A DNA stretch of 64,000 nucleotides from Nocardia colli (GTDB lineage Bacteria; Actinomycetota; Actinomycetes; Mycobacteriales; Mycobacteriaceae). The position numbers were made by a program, and so were the translations under genes. The stretch is taken from NCBI RefSeq assembly GCF_008704205.1, contig NZ_VXLC01000019.1, positions 1-64,000 on the forward strand. The letters are read 5' to 3'. The notes under the pieces were generated by a model that was not told where the DNA came from, did not search any database, and worked only from the letters and a program-made list of their open reading frames with translations. Below are positions 60,780-64,000 of this stretch, one piece after another. Position 1 is the first letter of the stretch; each line of letters starts with the position of its first letter.

Positions 60780-62615
60780 ATGGCGAAGAAGGTGGTGAAG
60801 GATCCGGCCGCGGTCGGACCGGACACGACCATGATCATGCTGTACGCCGGTATCGCGGTCGTGGCCACGCTCTGGATTTCGCTGCACCTCGGCAACATGC
60901 TGGCGGTGACTCCGCAGTCGATCCCGATCAACCCGATCGCCATCGTCGTGGATCTGATCAAGGGCAAGCTGCATTGGCCCCGTGCGTCCACGGTGATCGT
61001 GCTGCTCGTGGTCGTGGCCGTGGTGGCCTGGGTGGTCGTGCGCAAGCGGCTGGCCAAGCGCAAGACGGTGGGCAGGCTGCCGGTCGACGACAAGGCCGAC
61101 GTCATGGGCCAGGGCGGCGCCATCGCGCATCTCACCGCGAAGGGCGTGCGGGCGAAGGCCACTCAGCTCGGCGTGCGACTGGGTAGCGAGGATGTGCCCG
61201 GCGTGCCGATCGGCATCGGGATCGCGGACGGCGAGATGCTGTACGGCTCCTACGAGGATCTGCACCTCGACATCTGGGGCCCGCGGCAGGGCAAGTCGAC
61301 CTCGCGGGTGATCCCGGCGATCCTCACCGCGATCGGCCCGGTGCTGGCCACCTCGAACAAGCGTGACGTGGTGGACGCGACCCGAGATGTGCGCGAGGCC
61401 AAGGGCAGTCCCACCTTCGTCTTCGACCCGCAGGGCGTCGCCGGCGAGGAGGCGACCTGGTTCTGGGATCCACTGGCCTGGGTCAACGCCCGGGTCGAGG
61501 GTTGTGAGATGCGGGCCGCCCGGTTGGCCGGGCACTTCGCCGACGGCGACGACGGTTCCGACGCCAAGACCGACGCGTTCTTCGATCCGGAAGCCGAGGA
61601 CCTGCTCGCCGGGCTGTTCCTGGCCGCGGCCGTCGGCGATCGCAACGGCAGCCGGCCGATCGTGCAGGTGTGGGAATGGGTGACCAACCCCGGTGACACC
61701 GAGCCCATCGAACTGCTGCGCGCGGCGCGCCACCACTACACGGCCTCCGGTCTGGCGTCCCAGTACAACGCCGACTTGCGTACCCGCAGTGGCATTTTCG
61801 GCACCGCCAAGAAGATGATCCGCTGCCTCAAGCTGTCCAACGTGCACCCGTGGATCACCCGCGGCGGGGATCGCCGGGAGTTCGACGAGCTGGAGTTCAT
61901 CGAACGCAACGGCACCCTGTACAGCCTGTCGCTGGAGGGCCGCGGGTCGGCCGCGCCGCTGGTCAGCGCGCTCACCGAGGCCGTGATCGACGTGGCCATG
62001 CGCAAGGCCTCGCAGTCGCTCGGCGGCCGGCTGCCGATCCCGCTGCTCGCCGTGCTGGACGAGGCCGCCAACGTGGTGCGCTGGAAGGATCTGCCCAAGC
62101 AGTACAGCCACTTCGGCTCGCGCGGCATCGTGGTGATGACCGTGCTGCAGTCCTGGGCGCAGGGCGTGCGCTGCTGGGGCGAGCCGGGCATGAACGCGCT
62201 GTGGGCCGCCGCGAACATCAAGGTGCTCGGCAGCGGCGTGGACGATACGAACTTCCTGCGCGAGCGGTCCGAGGCGATCGGCGACTACGAGGTCGTCTCC
62301 GCGTCGGTGTCGGAATCCTCAGGCGGCAAGAGCTATTCGCGTTCGCTCGGCTCGTCGAAGACGTTCAGTGTGCAGGCGCTGGCCCAGTTGCCGCGCGGAC
62401 GGGTGATCGTCTTCCCATCCGGCGCGCCGCCGGTGCTGGTTCGCACGGTTCCCTGGTGGGAGGGCGAGTACGCTGCCGAGGTGACGAAGTCCATCTCGCA
62501 CCATGATCCGCAGCGCAAGACGGAGATCGGTGACCTGATGCCGGGCACGCCCTCGCTGAGCAAGGGCACCCCGCCGCCGGAGTACGGGAAGATCGAGGAG
62601 GTCAGGCCACTGTGA
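60780..62615 (+). CDS. VirD4/TraG-type coupling ATPase
   Basis: 611 aa. TM helices MIMLYAGIAVVATLWISLHLG and VIVLLVVVAVVAWVVV, then Walker A WGPRQGKSTS (G167-S173), a Walker B IPLLAVLDEAANVV near 420, and C-terminal TraM-recognition-like segments (HFGSRGIVVMTVLQSWAQG, LWAAANIKVLGSGVDD). It brings substrates, usually relaxase-DNA, to the channel. AGTAGGAGG before ATG 60780. Confidence 0.88.
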   Translation: MAKKVVKDPAAVGPDTTMIMLYAGIAVVATLWISLHLGNMLAVTPQSIPINPIAIVVDLIKGKLHWPRASTVIVLLVVVAVVAWVVVRKRLAKRKTVGRLPVDDKADVMGQGGAIAHLTAKGVRAKATQLGVRLGSEDVPGVPIGIGIADGEMLYGSYEDLHLDIWGPRQGKSTSRVIPAILTAIGPVLATSNKRDVVDATRDVREAKGSPTFVFDPQGVAGEEATWFWDPLAWVNARVEGCEMRAARLAGHFADGDDGSDAKTDAFFDPEAEDLLAGLFLAAAVGDRNGSRPIVQVWEWVTNPGDTEPIELLRAARHHYTASGLASQYNADLRTRSGIFGTAKKMIRCLKLSNVHPWITRGGDRREFDELEFIERNGTLYSLSLEGRGSAAPLVSALTEAVIDVAMRKASQSLGGRLPIPLLAVLDEAANVVRWKDLPKQYSHFGSRGIVVMTVLQSWAQGVRCWGEPGMNALWAAANIKVLGSGVDDTNFLRERSEAIGDYEVVSASVSESSGGKSYSRSLGSSKTFSVQALAQLPRGRVIVFPSGAPPVLVRTVPWWEGEYAAEVTKSISHHDPQRKTEIGDLMPGTPSLSKGTPPPEYGKIEEVRPL

Positions 62616-62682
62616 GTGGGCGCAGCGAGCGAGCCTCGGACGCAACACTTCTGGTCGTTACGGAGCCGAATGAGGTTCGGTC

Positions 62683-63069
62683 ATGACTGAGCAACAGCAG
62701 CAACCGATGATCTACGCGAGTGTGGTGGAGTTCGTCGAGAACTACCTGAGCCTGGTGTACCGGCGTCAGGTCACCGATCTCAGCGACACGGTGTGGTGCC
62801 CGGAGTGGTGGCAGCACGCCGAGGCGATCGCCCGGCTGGACGCGATGTGGCGGGCCTGGGAGCACTTCCGGCTCGACGGGGCAACGGGATTGAGCGTGTG
62901 GTTCCTCGATCACGCGGATCCGCACATGGCCAAGCTGTTCGATCCCAAGGGGCCGTTCAAGTACTGCAGCGTGCGCAACGGGCACAAGGACATGCTCAGC
63001 CCGCTGCCGTTGAAGTCGCCGCAGCACGGGATGTTCGGCGACCCGACGATCGGCGACTTCCGGATGTAG
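62683..63069 (+). CDS. DUF4913 family protein
   Basis: 128 aa. VWCPEWWQHAEAIARLDAMWRAWEHFRLDGATGLSVWFLDHADPHMAKLFDPKGPFKYC is the complete DUF4913 core, a family seen mostly on actinobacterial plasmids and integrative elements. Soluble; role unknown. Last gene of the operon, followed by a terminator. Confidence 0.82.
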   Translation: MTEQQQQPMIYASVVEFVENYLSLVYRRQVTDLSDTVWCPEWWQHAEAIARLDAMWRAWEHFRLDGATGLSVWFLDHADPHMAKLFDPKGPFKYCSVRNGHKDMLSPLPLKSPQHGMFGDPTIGDFRM

Positions 63070-63086
63070 CTCGCGGTACGAAAAGT

Positions 63087-63113
63087 AAACGCCCGCTTGA
63101 TAAGCGGGCGTTT
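63087..63113. terminator. Strong bidirectional intrinsic terminator
   Basis: Perfect 12-bp stem AAACGCCCGCTT / AAGCGGGCGTTT with loop GAT, T-rich on both sides (TTTCTTT after it), between converging genes. Confidence 0.93.
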
Positions 63114-63123
63114 CTTTATGCTG

Positions 63124-63678
63124 CTAGCGGGTGCGTTCCAGTCCGCGCGACTCTTGTTCGCGGGCCCTGGTCACCGCGGGCGCCTCCTCGGGACGGGTGC
63201 GAACCGCCTCGATCGGGGGCTGGGCCTGGCCTACCTCGATCAACATGCGTACCGCGGCGAGTTCGGGCGCGACACCCATCTTCGCCAGGTGCGCGGCGAT
63301 CGCCATGCGCCGTTCGGGGGAGTCGTACTGCAGCACCGGCGGCTTGGCTTGTGCCGCGGCGGCGATGCCTGCCATGCGGGTCGCCTCGGCCTGGGCGGTG
63401 AAGCGGTCTTTCTCCAGCGACACACCGCGTTCCGGGATCGGCTTCTCGATCATCCGGGCCAGTTCGGTGTTGCGCGGGTCCTTGGCCTTGGAGTCGCGGG
63501 CCTCGCGGATTTGCATCTCGCGGGCCTCTTTCATCCTGGCCTCGGTGACCTTGACGCGCGCCTCGGCTTCTTTTTGACCACGCTCGCGGGTCCGCAGTGC
63601 GACCAGCGTCGCAAGCTGCAACATAGTCCTCATCATGGCCGCTGTCTCGCGGCCGATGTCGTCCAGTTCCTCGGACAT
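63124..63678 (-). CDS. Coiled-coil protein, unknown, next to the secretion operon
   Basis: 184 aa. A long charged helix (about 30-75; RGQKEAEARVKVTEARMKEAREMQIREARDSKAK) and a second Ala-rich helical half (AIAAHLAKMGVAPELAAVRMLIEV). No TM or signal. It runs toward the operon. It could be an accessory or mobilisation factor, but I have no motif for that. Confidence 0.6.
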   Translation of the reverse strand: MSEELDDIGRETAAMMRTMLQLATLVALRTRERGQKEAEARVKVTEARMKEAREMQIREARDSKAKDPRNTELARMIEKPIPERGVSLEKDRFTAQAEATRMAGIAAAAQAKPPVLQYDSPERRMAIAAHLAKMGVAPELAAVRMLIEVGQAQPPIEAVRTRPEEAPAVTRAREQESRGLERTR

Positions 63679-64000
63679 GGCTGCTCCCCGATGCTGCAGT
63701 GATCACTATGGATGTTGTGGTGCTTCGTCTGGACAACGCCAGGGGACTGTAGTCCGTCCGACGATGCCCCGGCTGCAAACGTGGACACCGGGAGAACTCG
63801 TGTCGTCGCATTCCCTTGCTCGGGGGTCGCCCGTCAGAGGGGTTGCCACGCTACGCGAACTCCGTGTTTCGAGGTTACCCGAGAAAGCATCGCCGCAACC
63901 GTACGGCTGTGCCGCTTATCAGCATATATCGCACAATTCCGACAGTCTCGGTAACTCGCCGGAGGATCTCCGGTCTGAGCCAACCCTAACCGGAGGATTA
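63679..64000. other. Upstream region of the coiled-coil gene, window end
   Basis: 322 bp with no convincing ORF. It should hold the promoter of the minus-strand gene. It contains a perfect hairpin CCGGAG-GAT-CTCCGG (63959-63973) and an AT-rich patch near 63923. The CCGGAGGAT word recurs at 63989. No oriT or att site recognised. Confidence 0.35.

Overview
The window is about 64 kb of high-GC actinobacterial chromosome, most likely Nocardia or a close relative in the Corynebacteriales. I infer this from the very high G+C at third codon positions, frequent GTG starts, likely leaderless transcripts (a -10 hexamer about 6-7 nt before the start codon, as for tesB and pdxT), a cutinase-family secreted protein, and the backbone order tesB-pdxT-yebC ... 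ruvC-ruvA-ruvB ... yajC-secD-secF-lipoprotein-apt ... rel. From memory this is the order in mycobacteria. No rRNA, tRNA, CRISPR array or intact insertion sequence was found.

Region 1 (1-5,700): a tandem and dispersed palindromic repeat family surrounds a HIT-family gene. A uridine-kinase-like gene, tesB, a KimA-type potassium permease (antisense to the backbone) and pdxT follow. Region 2 (5,800-12,000): yebC is followed by small regulator/enzyme units: ArsR-SRPBCC, an oxidoreductase divergent from a GlxA-type AraC regulator, a membrane alpha/beta hydrolase and a hotdog thioesterase. Region 3 (12,000-25,050): the LexA-controlled ruvCAB operon, a four-repeat DivIVA-like protein, a TetR/Baeyer-Villiger monooxygenase pair, an alpha/beta hydrolase, then the Sec operon (yajC, secD, secF), a peptide-binding-type lipoprotein and apt.

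Region 4 (25,050-43,590): about 18.5 kb of accessory genes separates apt from rel, which are neighbours in mycobacteria. It holds a MarR-like regulator with an IS30-type HTH divergent from a P450 and two orphan genes, several enzyme/regulator pairs with palindromic operators, an ABC-F protein, and a compact unit vWA - adenylosuccinate-synthetase-like - NrtR-like NUDIX regulator. A palindrome covers the promoter of that unit. I regard this unit as the best candidate for an undescribed system: a nucleotide-modifying enzyme controlled by a NUDIX-fold sensor that has lost its catalytic residues, plus a metal-binding vWA protein.

Region 5 (43,590-64,000): the bifunctional (p)ppGpp synthetase/hydrolase is followed by a cutinase-like secreted protein and a tightly coupled operon of about 13-16 genes. 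The operon encodes an actinobacterial type IV secretion/conjugation apparatus: two MinD-like proteins without the P-loop lysines, two small two-TM proteins, four anchored NTF2/VirB8-like proteins, a VirB6/TrbL-like channel, an SCO6880-type protein, a VirB4-like ATPase, a domesticated IS3 OrfA-like HTH protein, a three-domain wall hydrolase with a degenerate NlpC domain, and a VirD4/TraG coupling protein. A DUF4913 protein and a strong bidirectional terminator close it. No relaxase, integrase or att site is visible inside the window, so it is either part of a larger integrative element running past base 64,000 or a fixed secretion system.
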